A stretch of DNA of 64,000 nucleotides from Desulfurispira natronophila (lineage in GTDB: Bacteria > Chrysiogenota > Chrysiogenetes > Chrysiogenales > Chrysiogenaceae). This document shows positions 1 to 9,552 of this stretch, one piece after another (position 1 is the first letter of the stretch; each line of letters begins with the position of its first letter). A program made the position numbers and the translations under genes. Below the pieces are notes generated by a model. That model had not been told where the DNA came from and did not search any database. It was given only the letters and a program-made list of their open reading frames with translations. The DNA lies in NCBI RefSeq assembly GCF_014203025.1, contig NZ_JACHID010000006.1, positions 1 through 64,000 of the forward strand. Direction: 5' to 3'.

Positions 1-71
1 CTGGAGGAGTAAAAAAGATAATCGTCTGAGCAAAATGCACAAAACTGAAGAAATGTAGTGCCAGAAGGAAA

Positions 72-98
72 ATCTTGAGCCTGCAACAGGCTCAAGAT
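72..98 (-). terminator. Hairpin terminator downstream of the NicO gene
   Basis: A perfect 12-bp inverted repeat (72-83 with 87-98, loop CAA) lies 33 bases past the NicO stop codon. Read on the minus strand the stem is followed by a short T-rich stretch (TTTCC), as expected of a weak intrinsic terminator. On the plus strand the following bases are A-rich, so it would act for the minus-strand operon only. Confidence 0.6.
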
Positions 99-131
99 AA
101 AAGACTTGCAAAATAGGGTGTCAAAGTTGGG

Positions 132-899
132 CTAAAGGGGGCTGCCAGCGCTGCGCCCGTAGTGCAGCGCTACCAAAAGCACACCCAGAGTAATAATCAA
201 CACCGGGCCACCGAAGCCCAGCAAATACACCAGACGTGGATGTATACTTCGCGTGCCCTTGTGGGCACCGATGCTGAGCAACCCTGCAGCAAAGATAGTA
301 ATTCCCATTCCCACGCTCATGACAATCGCTGCCAATACCCCCATGGCGAGATGTCCCAGCGCCAAAGAGAACAGCAACACGGTCATTACTCCAGGGCAGG
401 GTACTATGCCAATGGAAAGGGCCAGGGCGTAGGGGCTCTTGTCCTGGAGGGCAGGAGCGTCATGGTGATGCCCACAGCAAGTAGCAGGATTACGGACAAA
501 GCGCCATAACAGATAGCTGCCGATAAGGATAATCATGACGCCGGAAAGCAAAAAGAGCATTTGTTCAGTCTGGCCAAAAAGCTGACGGAAGATCCCATCG
601 AGGAAAAAGTAGATCACCAACGTGACCAGCAGCGCGGAGCAGGCGTGTACGATCGCCACCAAATAGCTGATTTTGGCCACCTGCGCTATTCGTCCGCCCC
701 GGGCCAGAAAGTAGCTGCCTATAATAGCCTTGCCGTGGCCGGGCCCAGCAGCGTGGATAACACCGTAGGCAAAAGCCACCAGCACAAGCATGGCGGCAGT
801 GGAAATCCCACCTTCATCGAGCTGGCGAAAGATAGTTGAGAATTGGCTATTGAGAGTTTGCTGCCACTGCAGCAGCAGCGACCAGACATTGGCAAGCAT
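132..899 (-). CDS. NicO/RcnA-family nickel/cobalt transporter
   Basis: A 255-residue inner-membrane protein with about six hydrophobic segments. It carries the two NicO-family signatures: H-A-A-G-P-G-H-G-K near residue 50, and a G-I-V-P-C-P-G segment near 165. Between them is a short metal-binding-type cluster (C-C-G-H-H-H-D, about residue 140). Members of this family move Ni2+/Co2+, some as exporters (RcnA) and some as uptake systems. It follows a DUF1007 gene by 31 bases, a known partnership, and is the last gene before a hairpin terminator. Direction of transport cannot be read from the sequence. Confidence 0.85.
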   Translation of the reverse strand: MLANVWSLLLQWQQTLNSQFSTIFRQLDEGGISTAAMLVLVAFAYGVIHAAGPGHGKAIIGSYFLARGGRIAQVAKISYLVAIVHACSALLVTLVIYFFLDGIFRQLFGQTEQMLFLLSGVMIILIGSYLLWRFVRNPATCCGHHHDAPALQDKSPYALALSIGIVPCPGVMTVLLFSLALGHLAMGVLAAIVMSVGMGITIFAAGLLSIGAHKGTRSIHPRLVYLLGFGGPVLIITLGVLLVALHYGRSAGSPL

Positions 900-930
900 A
901 TCAGCTCCAGTGGATCATAATAATTTCTGG

Positions 931-1515
931 TCAAAATCGTGATGTGTCGTGGGAAAACCGCAGTGACCAGGCGTGGGTATAGTCTCGCATTTGCTTATCC
1001 AGTGAGTAGGGCAGAGTCGTTTCGTTACTGAAGGCGATATACTCATCCTGGATAGTAATGGCAATAAACCCCTCCTCCTCATAAACTTCAGCGCCAAAAG
1101 TATCACCATCGCTCAGGGGCAAATCCAGGGGTACGTAAAAGGCAAACCACAGCCTGTTGTCATGTATCTGCGGGGCAAAGTCCCTGGCTCGCTGGGTGAT
1201 GGGCACCTGCACCTCGTTGACCTTGACCGTCAGAAAGTAGCTGTGGCGATGAAGATTACCCAAAAGATCCCGGGCCAGGCGGTCGACATCGGCTTGGGTG
1301 AGTCCATCACGATTGAGACCAAACTCCATGATGTAGAGCTGAGACGTCATTTCGTCAAAGACCCAGGTAACCCCAAGCCCCTGAACCCCGCTGGCATTCA
1401 TATCCACCTTCAGGTGGGTGTCCATAAACACGTGGGGATGAGCCTGAGCGCTGGATGTCGTCAATATCCATGTCGTTAGAGCAATGACCATCAAAAGGCT
1501 TCTTCGTAAAATCAT
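931..1515 (-). CDS. DUF1007 family periplasmic protein
   Basis: A 194-residue protein with an N-terminal signal peptide (two Arg, a hydrophobic stretch, then A-Q-A before H-P-H-V-F), so probably periplasmic. The mature start, rich in His (H-P-H-V-F), and the overall length match DUF1007, a family usually encoded next to NicO-type metal transporters and thought to assist them. It sits between hisG (66 bases upstream) and the NicO gene. No enzymatic motif is visible. The metal-binding role is inferred from the N-terminal histidines and the neighbour. Confidence 0.8.
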   Translation of the reverse strand: MILRRSLLMVIALTTWILTTSSAQAHPHVFMDTHLKVDMNASGVQGLGVTWVFDEMTSQLYIMEFGLNRDGLTQADVDRLARDLLGNLHRHSYFLTVKVNEVQVPITQRARDFAPQIHDNRLWFAFYVPLDLPLSDGDTFGAEVYEEEGFIAITIQDEYIAFSNETTLPYSLDKQMRDYTHAWSLRFSHDTSRF

Positions 1516-1581
1516 TCTTAGCTCCCGTCGACAATCCCGAAGTAGTTTTATGCAACGCAGCGGGCGTCTTGCATCCGAAAG

Positions 1582-2214
1582 TCACAGCTGCTGGTGCATC
1601 TGCTCCAAGACCGACTCTATTTGGCGGTGGCGATTTTTCATGCTGTTGCGATTGACAATAACCCGACAGGTGGAGTGGAAGATCGTCTCCTTGACCACCA
1701 GACCGTTTTGGCGCAGAGTCTCTCCAGTCTCCACAATGTCTACGACCCGGTGGGCCAGCTTGACCAGCGGCGCCAGCTCAATGGACCCATAGAGTTTGAT
1801 GATTTCAACATCAACACCTTTGTTGGCAAAGAAGCGCTCCGCCACATTAACCATTTTCGTGCCTATGGTAGTGCCATTGTAGCCGGGGTGCTGGCGTGAA
1901 AATCCTTCCGGCTCGGCAACGACCACATCACAACCGCCAAAACCCAGATCCAGTGGTTCGTACAGCTCACAGGTAGACTCCTCCAGGGTATCCTTGCCGC
2001 AAATTCCAATATCTGCGGCACCGTGGTGCACATACGTAGGAACATCCTGAGCCCGAACGATGGTAAAAGTCACCGGCTGTTGGGGGAGGTGGAAAATCAG
2101 TTTGCGGGAACCGCTAAACATCTCTTCACAACCAAAGCCAATCTTTTCAAAAATCTTCATGGATTCTTCTTGTATACGCCCTTTAGGCAAAGCAATGACA
2201 AGATTTCTACTCAT
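1582..2214 (-). CDS. hisG: ATP phosphoribosyltransferase, short form (HisG)
   Basis: First enzyme of histidine synthesis: joins ATP and PRPP to give phosphoribosyl-ATP. The 210-residue length and the opening A-L-P-K-G-R-I match the short HisG form, which lacks the C-terminal regulatory domain and normally works as a hetero-octamer with HisZ. The phosphate-binding region E-T-G-E-T-L-R lies near residue 162. The ATG overlaps the murA stop by four bases (ATGA), so translation is coupled to murA. No hisZ is in the window; a distant copy is expected. Confidence 0.93.
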   Translation of the reverse strand: MSRNLVIALPKGRIQEESMKIFEKIGFGCEEMFSGSRKLIFHLPQQPVTFTIVRAQDVPTYVHHGAADIGICGKDTLEESTCELYEPLDLGFGGCDVVVAEPEGFSRQHPGYNGTTIGTKMVNVAERFFANKGVDVEIIKLYGSIELAPLVKLAHRVVDIVETGETLRQNGLVVKETIFHSTCRVIVNRNSMKNRHRQIESVLEQMHQQL

Positions 2215-3467
2215 TGTTGCACCCTTTCTATGCTGGCGCCCAGTGCGGTAAGTTTGTCTTCTATATGGTCGTATCCACGATCCAGGTGGTATATACGCTG
2301 GATTTCTGTGCTGCCGCGAGCTGCCAAAGCGGCGATAACCAAAGAAGCACTGGCCCGCAGATCAGTGGCCATCACTGGTGCCCCTTTGAGAAACGGCTGA
2401 CCCTTGATCACAGCCCGAGAGCCCTGAACCTCTATATCCGCACCCATGCGCTGAAGTTCTGCCACATGCATGTATCGGTTTTCAAAGATAGTCTCCTCAA
2501 TAATACTCACTCCCTGCCCCCGGCACATCAGGGCCATATACTGAGCCTGCATGTCAGTAGGGAAGCCCGGGTAAGGACTGGTGACCATATCCCGACAGGT
2601 AATCCCATTGCCATAGACTCGTACATACTCGTCGTCACACTGAATACGAATGTCACAGTCCTGCAGCTTCATGATAATACTTTCCACCAGGGGTGTTACG
2701 GTAGCTGGAAGCGTCACTTCGCCGGCGGTAATAGCCGCTGCGGCCATAAAGGTGCCGGCTTCTATACGATCAGGCATGACGCTGTAGCAGGCTCCCGCCA
2801 GCTCATCCACTCCTTCAATAGTAAGAGTATCGCTGCCGATGCCTTCTATATGGGCTCCCATATGGACAAGACAGCGTGCCAAGTCAACCACTTCCGGCTC
2901 TCGGGCAGCATTTTTCAACACCGTCCGACCTTTGGCCAATGTAGCGGCCATCATAATATTTTCCGTCCCGGTAACGGTAACAGTATCAAAGTAGATGTCC
3001 GCTCCACGCAACTCCTGGCAATGTGCCTCTATATAGCCATCTACAATATTAATTTCCACACCCATCTTGCGCAAGGCGTCCAGATGCAAGTTCACTGGCC
3101 GAGCTCCTATGGCACAGCCACCTGGCAGACTGACCCTCGCCTGGCGATAGCGGGCCACCATGGGACCGAGAAAGAGAATGCTGGCCCGCATGGTTTTCAC
3201 CATCTCGTACGGTGCTTCCAGGCGATTCATGCCATTCAGGTGAACGTGAAAGGCCCTGTTGTCTTCGTCAAAGTGATGGTTGGCACCCATATATTGCAGA
3301 ATGTGCCCCATAGTGTAGATATCCCGTAAACGGGGCACGTTATGAATGAGCACTGGCTGGTCAGTAAGTATAGAAGCAGCGATAATGGGAAGGGCAGCAT
3401 TTTTGGCACCACTGATGGAAACATGGCCCCTCAGGGGAGTTCCTCCCCGAATAATAAACTTATCCAT
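2211..3467 (-). CDS. murA: UDP-N-acetylglucosamine 1-carboxyvinyltransferase (MurA)
   Basis: Cytoplasmic enzyme for the first committed step of peptidoglycan synthesis: enolpyruvyl transfer from PEP to UDP-GlcNAc. The protein has 418 residues, the usual length. Lys22 lies in G-A-K-N-A-A-L-P, and the catalytic Cys is about residue 118 in L-P-G-G-C-A-I-G. Because the Cys is present rather than Asp, fosfomycin sensitivity would be expected from the family. It is the first gene of a murA-hisG unit; the 3468-3591 gap separates it from glnE. Confidence 0.96.
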   Translation of the reverse strand: MDKFIIRGGTPLRGHVSISGAKNAALPIIAASILTDQPVLIHNVPRLRDIYTMGHILQYMGANHHFDEDNRAFHVHLNGMNRLEAPYEMVKTMRASILFLGPMVARYRQARVSLPGGCAIGARPVNLHLDALRKMGVEINIVDGYIEAHCQELRGADIYFDTVTVTGTENIMMAATLAKGRTVLKNAAREPEVVDLARCLVHMGAHIEGIGSDTLTIEGVDELAGACYSVMPDRIEAGTFMAAAAITAGEVTLPATVTPLVESIIMKLQDCDIRIQCDDEYVRVYGNGITCRDMVTSPYPGFPTDMQAQYMALMCRGQGVSIIEETIFENRYMHVAELQRMGADIEVQGSRAVIKGQPFLKGAPVMATDLRASASLVIAALAARGSTEIQRIYHLDRGYDHIEDKLTALGASIERVQQ

Positions 3468-3591
3468 TTTACGGTGTCTGTCCTGAGGTAAAGGGTTTCT
3501 TCTCGTGTATCAGTTGTTGAGTTGTCAGCGATTTTTTTATTTTTTGAAAATTAGCACGCATCGACACGTCGCCGCAAGCAATGCTTGGATT

Positions 3592-6500
3592 CTAAGGGGT
3601 CAGGCGACTAAAATACTGCTCGAAGAGCTCTCGCACGACGGCAGTGGTCTGCTTGTAGCGCCTCAGCAGCTCGCTGCCGGGCTGCTTGCCACGATAACCC
3701 ATACGAAACGCAAGCGGCGTCAGGGCCGTTTCATCCAGCTGCAATCGGCTGCTGGCGTTGTCCTGGTAGATCTTCACCATATTCTCTAAGTGGCGATAAA
3801 AGAGGTAGGCCTCCCGCAGGGTAGTGCCGTCATCACCTTGCCAGGCTCCTGCCCTCTGCAGGGCGTCAATAAGCTCGAAAGTGCGGGCTACTTCCAGCAA
3901 CTCCCGATGCCCGGAACTGTGCTCAATCTGCATCACCTGACTCAGAAACTCAATATCAACCAGACCACCGGGACCAGTCTTGTAATCGTGCTCCCGGACC
4001 TTGGCGCGACCCTTTTGATGCTCTATGCGCATGCGCATATCGTAGATTTCCCGATACTGCTGGGGTGTAAATGGTTCGCCAAATATGCTCTCGTTAACAT
4101 AGTTACGAAAAGTTCGGTACAGTTTCTGGTCACCGCAGATATAACGAGCCCTAAGCAACATCTGCTTCTCCCAGGTCATGGCCTTGTTGTTCTCGTGATA
4201 CTCCACAAAACCATCAACCGGGGTCACCAGTGTTCCCGAATCGCCATTGGGTCGCAAACGGGCGTCCACCTTATAGCATACTCCCTGACTCGTGGCTACG
4301 CTCAGACGGTTAATCAAGCGCTGCACCAGGCGAATAAAAAACTCGTTGTTACGCAGACTGCCCCCACTGCCACCGCTGGTCTCCCCTGCACCGTCGTAAA
4401 GAAAAATCAAATCCAAATCGCTGGAGTAGTTCAGCTCCCGGCCGCCAAACTTCCCCAGTCCCACGATGACAAATCCGCAGGCCTCGCCCTGAAAAATGGG
4501 GGTGCCATAACGCTCCTTCAGCTCAGCAAATACATACTCATAAGTGGTCAGGACAATGGCATCTGCCAGATTACTTAGTACTGCTGTTGAAGAAGAAACA
4601 TCAAGCTTACCCCGCAGCTCTCGATAGCCAATATGCAAAAACTCCATGGACTTGAAGGAGCGCAACACATCCAGATAGGCTTCGGTATCTTCACGCAGGG
4701 GTTCGCTTTTTTGTTGCAACTGCTCGAAGTAGAACTGGACGGTAGGAAGCTCCTCTTCCGTCCATGGCGGCGATATAAGGATATCGGTAGTTTCCGGATA
4801 GAGGTTGATAATGTTGGAGAGGTAATTACTGTTGGCAAAAACCGTAATAAATATCTGAATTACCTCTGGGGTTTCATAAAACAACTTAAGTAAACGAACT
4901 TTGCGGGCAATGGCCAACAAGAAACGCTCAAAGTTGTTCAGGGCCAGGTCGGGATCTGGGCTCTCGTCAATGCTTTGCAGCAATACTGGCGCAATGGCCC
5001 GTAAACGACGATGCTCCTCTTCGCTACGCATGGCCTGATCAATAATGGCATAAATGTTCACCGCCGCTTTGCGGGGGTTGGCAAAACGATACTGAGAAAG
5101 CATGGGCAGCAGCTCTTCGCGGCTGTAGTTGCCGGAGAAGATCTCCTCCGGCACGGGCTTTTCGTGTGTGTCCTCCACAAAGAGGGTCGTAAAGTGGCCG
5201 TTAACCGTCTGCATGATTTCCTGCAGAGCGCCCTGAAAAGCTGCGATGCTGTCGTAGCCCATCTGGCGGGCTAGACGCAGCTGACACGCTTCATCATCGG
5301 GAACGGTGTGACTCTGACGCTGATCGTGCATCTGGATGCGATGCTCCACATTGCGCAAAAAGAGGTAGCACTGCCATAGCTCCTCGGCATCGCTGCGCTC
5401 AATATACTTCTGGTCCTGCAACACATCCAGGGCGCGAGCGGTGGAGAATTGCTGCAACTGGCGATCCTTGCCGCCATAGAGCAGCTGGATGATCGCGATA
5501 AAGAACTCTATCTCACGGATACCTCCGCGGCCCAGCTTGACATTGGAGTGCAGGTTTTTGCGGATTTTGGTATCGATCTTCTGCTTCAACTCCCGGATAG
5601 AGAGGATTGTGTTCTCGTCCATGTACTTACGGAAGATAAAGGGGCGAACCATATCCTGGAACTGGCGCACCATCTGGTCGTCCCCTCCCACCGGTCGGGC
5701 CTTGATGAGCATGCTGCGCTCCCAGGTCTGGCCCATAGTCGTATAGTAGTTTTCATAACCCTGCAGGGCCAGGCATATGGCCCCGGCATCACCGTCGGGG
5801 CGCAGGCGCAGATCCACGCGAAAAACAAAACCGTCCTCCGTGTTTTCCGACATATAGCGGGTGATGAGCTTGCACAGCTCCACAAAAAAGAGGTGCGTCT
5901 CAATGGGCTGACGGCTGCCGCCCTTGGTGGTGCCATTGTAGGCCGAGTTGTAGATATACATGATGTCAATATCGGAGCAGTAGTTCAGATCGCCCCCGCC
6001 CAGCTTGCCAAGACCAATGATGCCAAAGCGCGCCTGCCGGAATTCACCACAGTCGTAATCCTCATACATGGGCGGCCCATAACGCTGCACCAGACGGTTC
6101 CAGGCGTAGCGAAGGCAGAGCTCCAAGGTGATTTCAGCCAGCATCGACAAGTCCCCCAGTACCACCTCCAGCGAATCCATGGCCAGCAGATCCCGCAGGG
6201 CAATCTCCACCATTTTGCGGTTGCGATAGGTGCGCACCAGACGCATAAATGCCCGCTCGTCCAGATCCTGCATCTGCTTTTCCAGATCGATAAAGTCTGG
6301 CTGTTCGTAGCGATAGGCGCGGGGATAGGGCTGGGGAGCCACATGGCAGACCTCCAGCAGATGGGAAGAGCGTTGCATCAGGCGGGGAATAAAGACGCTG
6401 GAGCTCAGCAACGCCGTCAGATTGTGCAGAGAATCCTGGCTCCAGGGCTCGGCAAAGTGCTGGCGCGAACAGCGGATGAGCCGCTCTAAATTATTGATGC

Positions 6501-6636
6501 ACAAATCCGGATCCCAGGAGCTGCGAGCCGCCTGATCAAGTTGCTGGCACCAAGCACTGTCAGCCTCCACCTGCAGGGTCTTGGCTATGGACTCGAGGTT
6601 GGTGCGAGCGGCAGCGGGGTCGGTGTAATCTTGCAC
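3592..6636 (-). CDS. glnE: Bifunctional glutamine synthetase adenylyltransferase/adenylyl-removing enzyme (GlnE)
   Basis: Regulates glutamine synthetase by adding or removing AMP. The 1014 residues hold two nucleotidyltransferase domains in tandem: an N-terminal one with G-L-G-K-L-G-G-G-D-L-N-Y-C-S-D-I-D (about residue 210) and a C-terminal one with G-L-G-K-F-G-G-R-E-L-N-Y-S-S-D-L-D (about residue 710). Each has the G-S/D-x-D metal-binding pattern, so both the removing and the adding activity look intact. No glnB or glnA is nearby in the window. Confidence 0.95.
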   Translation of the reverse strand: MQDYTDPAAARTNLESIAKTLQVEADSAWCQQLDQAARSSWDPDLCINNLERLIRCSRQHFAEPWSQDSLHNLTALLSSSVFIPRLMQRSSHLLEVCHVAPQPYPRAYRYEQPDFIDLEKQMQDLDERAFMRLVRTYRNRKMVEIALRDLLAMDSLEVVLGDLSMLAEITLELCLRYAWNRLVQRYGPPMYEDYDCGEFRQARFGIIGLGKLGGGDLNYCSDIDIMYIYNSAYNGTTKGGSRQPIETHLFFVELCKLITRYMSENTEDGFVFRVDLRLRPDGDAGAICLALQGYENYYTTMGQTWERSMLIKARPVGGDDQMVRQFQDMVRPFIFRKYMDENTILSIRELKQKIDTKIRKNLHSNVKLGRGGIREIEFFIAIIQLLYGGKDRQLQQFSTARALDVLQDQKYIERSDAEELWQCYLFLRNVEHRIQMHDQRQSHTVPDDEACQLRLARQMGYDSIAAFQGALQEIMQTVNGHFTTLFVEDTHEKPVPEEIFSGNYSREELLPMLSQYRFANPRKAAVNIYAIIDQAMRSEEEHRRLRAIAPVLLQSIDESPDPDLALNNFERFLLAIARKVRLLKLFYETPEVIQIFITVFANSNYLSNIINLYPETTDILISPPWTEEELPTVQFYFEQLQQKSEPLREDTEAYLDVLRSFKSMEFLHIGYRELRGKLDVSSSTAVLSNLADAIVLTTYEYVFAELKERYGTPIFQGEACGFVIVGLGKFGGRELNYSSDLDLIFLYDGAGETSGGSGGSLRNNEFFIRLVQRLINRLSVATSQGVCYKVDARLRPNGDSGTLVTPVDGFVEYHENNKAMTWEKQMLLRARYICGDQKLYRTFRNYVNESIFGEPFTPQQYREIYDMRMRIEHQKGRAKVREHDYKTGPGGLVDIEFLSQVMQIEHSSGHRELLEVARTFELIDALQRAGAWQGDDGTTLREAYLFYRHLENMVKIYQDNASSRLQLDETALTPLAFRMGYRGKQPGSELLRRYKQTTAVVRELFEQYFSRLTP

Positions 6637-6832
6637 TGAGAGCTCCTTGAAATTGGTTGGTCAATAAAATAGCTACTTTAAGCCGGTTGAGTACAACGAG
6701 CGCCAAGGCCGGACCGCAACAGCCAACAAAGGAACTATCCCTTCCATCCCCGTTGTCCCTGCTTGTTGCTCCCTGCGTCAGCATTCGTCAGCTTTTCCAT
6801 TAACGCAGCGGGTAGCAAAATATCTGAGCACT

Positions 6833-7609
6833 TTACACCGCCACCGTTGAGCCCACCTGATGCTGCCGTGTGCCATACAGTCGGGTAGAGCGGGCATCTA
6901 TCTCCAGCAACACCCGTTGACTTTCACTGTAAGCCAAAGACAAGGCATTATTCTCCTCACTGAGGTGAGCCAGAAAAACCGTTTCCAAACCTTCCCACCA
7001 GACCTCCTGCAAAAAGCGCGAAGCCTCCCGATTGGAAGCGTGCCCCATGCGCGAGCGTACCCGTTGCTTCAATGACCAAGGGTAGCTCCCTTCCATGAGC
7101 ATAACCTCGTCGTGATTCGACTCCATCACCAAAGCGTGGGATCGTTGGGCGTACTCACGAATAAGGCTGGTATACATCCCCGTATCGGTAGCGTAACACA
7201 AGTGACGATTGGCACAGGAGCTCAGGTAGAAACCGACCGGATCCACCGCATCGTGAGAAACACTGAAAAGCTCCACACCAATATCGCCTACAGAAAAAGA
7301 GGCATTGTTGCCTACGGCCTTCAACTGATAAAACTCACCGGTAACACGATGGCACTGGCTGGCAGTAAGCTCGGTGGTAAAAACGGGAACCCGGTGCCGA
7401 CGGGAAAAAACTCCGGCACCGCGTGTATGATCAGTATGCTCGTGAGAAAGCAGAATAGCATCAATATGGTCAGCACCCACCCCAATAGACTCCAGACGCT
7501 GGGCTATTGACTTACCATTGAGCCCAGCATCAATCAGCAGACGAGTGCGATCGGTTTCCACCAGGGCACAATTACCCTTGGAACCACTGGCGAGAATAGT
7601 TATCCGCAT
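6833..7609 (-). CDS. Metallo-beta-lactamase fold hydrolase, WalJ/YycJ-like
   Basis: 258 residues. The metal-binding H-x-H-x-D-H motif (S-H-E-H-T-D-H, near residue 57) is intact, followed by a second His in the S-H-D-A-V-D-P segment and an acidic A-T-D-T-G site. Opening residues (I-L-A-S-G-S-K-G-N-C) match the YycJ/WalJ group, implicated in cell-wall/DNA-repair-linked processes in Gram-positive bacteria. The substrate is unknown. It starts 5 bases after the hfq stop codon, so the two are almost certainly co-transcribed. Confidence 0.85.
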   Translation of the reverse strand: MRITILASGSKGNCALVETDRTRLLIDAGLNGKSIAQRLESIGVGADHIDAILLSHEHTDHTRGAGVFSRRHRVPVFTTELTASQCHRVTGEFYQLKAVGNNASFSVGDIGVELFSVSHDAVDPVGFYLSSCANRHLCYATDTGMYTSLIREYAQRSHALVMESNHDEVMLMEGSYPWSLKQRVRSRMGHASNREASRFLQEVWWEGLETVFLAHLSEENNALSLAYSESQRVLLEIDARSTRLYGTRQHQVGSTVAV

Positions 7610-7614
7610 AAGTA

Positions 7615-7845
7615 TTATGAGTTGTCTTTTTGAATGGACATAGGAGCATTGGGCTGAATAGTGCTGATAGCATGCTTGTAAAGCATGCGAATGCCCTCGT
7701 CACACTTCATGATGATGATGTAATTATCGTAGGAGTCGATGGTCCCCAGCATACGTACCCCATTCGTGAGGTAGACCGTTACCGGAACGCGATCCCTCCT
7801 TGCCACAAACAAAAAGGCGTCTTGAAGGTTGAGATTCTTGCTCAT
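7615..7845 (-). CDS. hfq: RNA chaperone Hfq
   Basis: Sm-like hexameric RNA-binding protein that pairs small RNAs with mRNAs. The product is 76 residues from the ATG at 7845, which has a good GGGAG ribosome-binding site. A longer in-frame reading from 7902 would add 19 residues of non-Hfq sequence and is rejected. The Sm2 signature Y-K-H-A-I-S-T-I lies near residue 56, and the N-terminal N-L-Q-D-A-F-L proximal-face segment is present. First gene of an hfq-walJ-like unit. Its presence implies Hfq-dependent sRNA regulation in this organism. Confidence 0.95.
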   Translation of the reverse strand: MSKNLNLQDAFLFVARRDRVPVTVYLTNGVRMLGTIDSYDNYIIIMKCDEGIRMLYKHAISTIQPNAPMSIQKDNS

Positions 7846-7897
7846 GAGCTCTCCCGTGGGCAGGGATTGGATGTTTGCGCAACTGCCAGTGACAAAG

Positions 7898-7926
7898 AAC
7901 ATACATGCTTTTTGCCGCTACTTCAA
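7898..7926 (-). promoter_or_regulatory. Candidate sigma-70 promoter of hfq
   Basis: On the minus strand a -35-like TTGAAG (7926-7921) and a -10-like TATGTT (7903-7898) are separated by exactly 17 bases, about 50 bases upstream of the hfq start. Each box matches consensus at four of six positions, so this is only a candidate. Confidence 0.3.
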
Positions 7927-8059
7927 GCGGTTCTGAGCTTTTGTCGCCTCTGTGTCTGTGACAAAAACCTCCTGAACCACCCACCTCGTGAGACAAAACA
8001 GCCGACGGAAAAGACAGACGGTGGAAGGCAAGCGATAAACTATTATTGATCCCAATTCT

Positions 8060-8084
8060 GGTGGATGCGCTCCGCTTATCCACC
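8060..8084. repeat. Short palindromic intergenic repeat (GGTGGAT...ATCCACC)
   Basis: GGTGGAT-GCG (8060-8069), a CTC loop, then CGC-TT-ATCCACC (8073-8084): a 10-bp stem with a TT bulge. It closely resembles a small palindrome scattered through the intergenic DNA of many proteobacteria. It lies between the DUF1015 gene and hfq and could also act as a hairpin in the DUF1015 transcript. Only one copy was seen here. Confidence 0.5.
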
Positions 8085-8226
8085 CTACAGCCTTACCTGT
8101 ATTTTGATTTATCTGCTCTTATCAGCGTAATCTGCGAATAGATTTCTCCACAGATTTTCACAGATGAACGCAGTTTTTTCAGGGAGAACCCATTGTGACC
8201 CTGAATGCTTACATGCATTGCTTCGG

Positions 8227-9552
8227 TCAGCGGATGCGTCGACACTCCAGGTAAAAGCGTTTTTCGTGGGAGTGACCCATGGAAAAGGTTTTACGAGGGA
8301 AAGGTCCATCCTGCAAAATCGTAGGAAAGAACGACTCCTTGCTGATAGGCGGCAGGAAAAAACCAGCATGTCCCGGCTGACTCCCCAGTCGATTCACCGT
8401 ATCCGCCCCGTGTACATAATCCAGACGCACCTGCGGGTGCTGGCCCAAAAAGTCATCAAGAAAAGCCTGCAGAGAAGCCGTTGCCAGCTTGTGGCTGGAG
8501 CCATCGATATGAAGCGCCCCCTGAGTCGCTCCCATCACCAGTGGAATGCGATGCCCCGCCACCATATCACTGCGACCAAGGCTAACCATGGACTCCTCAC
8601 TGAGAACCGGGGGAAAGCCACCTTCCTCAAAGTGGCAACGTCCCCCGTGGTGAGCAAAGTAGTCGTGCATGGCATCAAGCAAGGTGACACCGTCCACACC
8701 AAAGAGCACCCGATGAATGGCCTCAAACTGTAATGAGGGGTCGTGGAGATTGACCAGTTCCACCAGGGCATAGCGGGCTGGATGATCCATTAGGTCTGCC
8801 GGATCGGCACTGCTCGCTTTCAACTCCTCCCACAGCGCCTTGGCGGTGGCCAGAGAGTGGTTTCCGTCGCCTACGGCAAAAAGCAGCTGATTGCCCTGAG
8901 CGTCGGTATGAGCCAGCTTCGAAAGGGCCCGGACAACGGCGTCAACCTGGGCAAAGTCGCGTACAAAACGCCCCTCCAGATAACCACTGTTCATCATCAG
9001 CTCAAACTGGTACGCCAGCGGCCCTTCCTCGTCAAAGAGGGGTTCAATGACCGTGCACTGCGGGTCATCGATAAGAACCATGACGTGGGACACCTCAAGC
9101 TCAGCCTCACGACGGATGGCCATGCGGGGTGGCAGACGATCGGCAATGGTACCTTCAGTGGGTCGAATCAGACTGCAACTGTCGGGGCGGTAATCGTAGT
9201 GCTCAAGGTCAAGAGCCACCAACAGTCCCTTGCGCTCGGTGTTGCAGCACATACCGCGGCGCAGCAACATCCAGCCAGGGTTGAACTCCACCAGGGTGCC
9301 ATCATTGAGGTACTGTTTTATGGTCTTGTGAATAGAAGACTGCAGACTGTTCGTGTGGTTCAGGTATATCTCCGGCAGCGTGATGTGGAGCGTTGAGGGA
9401 TGCTTCCCTACAAGCTCCTCCACCGCCTGCCAGTACTGGGGCTCGGAAGTATACTGATCACAGGCAATGACAGCCCAGCGGTGCAAATCAATCTCCGGAG
9501 CAGGCAACAGCAGACGCGGGGTATGCAGGGCAATGTCGGCAGGAGTTCTCAT
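8227..9552 (-). CDS. DUF1015 family protein
   Basis: 441 residues, cytoplasmic, no signal peptide or membrane segment. Opening segment R-W-A-V-I-A-C-D-Q-Y-T-S-E, the internal A-V-G-D-G-N-H-S-L-A-T-A-K motif (about residue 225) and the late Y-V-H-G-A-D segment match DUF1015 (COG4198), a widespread family of uncharacterised function sometimes described as SpoOJ/ParA/ParB-like repeat-associated. The gene stands alone, with 381 bases to hfq and 380 bases to the thioesterase. No biochemical role can be stated. Confidence 0.8.
   Translation of the reverse strand: MRTPADIALHTPRLLLPAPEIDLHRWAVIACDQYTSEPQYWQAVEELVGKHPSTLHITLPEIYLNHTNSLQSSIHKTIKQYLNDGTLVEFNPGWMLLRRGMCCNTERKGLLVALDLEHYDYRPDSCSLIRPTEGTIADRLPPRMAIRREAELEVSHVMVLIDDPQCTVIEPLFDEEGPLAYQFELMMNSGYLEGRFVRDFAQVDAVVRALSKLAHTDAQGNQLLFAVGDGNHSLATAKALWEELKASSADPADLMDHPARYALVELVNLHDPSLQFEAIHRVLFGVDGVTLLDAMHDYFAHHGGRCHFEEGGFPPVLSEESMVSLGRSDMVAGHRIPLVMGATQGALHIDGSSHKLATASLQAFLDDFLGQHPQVRLDYVHGADTVNRLGSQPGHAGFFLPPISKESFFPTILQDGPFPRKTFSMGHSHEKRFYLECRRIR

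Larger units (their letters stand above)
7846..8226. other. 381-bp gene-free region upstream of hfq
   Basis: No convincing coding frame. It holds a weak candidate promoter for hfq (7898-7926), the GGTGGAT hairpin repeat (8060-8084), and a stretch at 8138-8166 with short imperfect direct repeats (CACAGAT twice). Confidence 0.6.

Noticed and set aside
2214-3329. Long open frame on the plus strand opposite murA, and similar ones opposite glnE (5449-6489) and the flavoprotein (16269-17549)
   Set aside because: They lie wholly antisense to well-conserved genes, have no ribosome-binding sites or family features, and reflect the codon bias of G+C-rich genes on the other strand.
7846-7902. 19-residue extension of Hfq
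   Set aside because: It covers the likely promoter-leader region and does not match Hfq; the ATG at 7845 has a strong ribosome-binding site.
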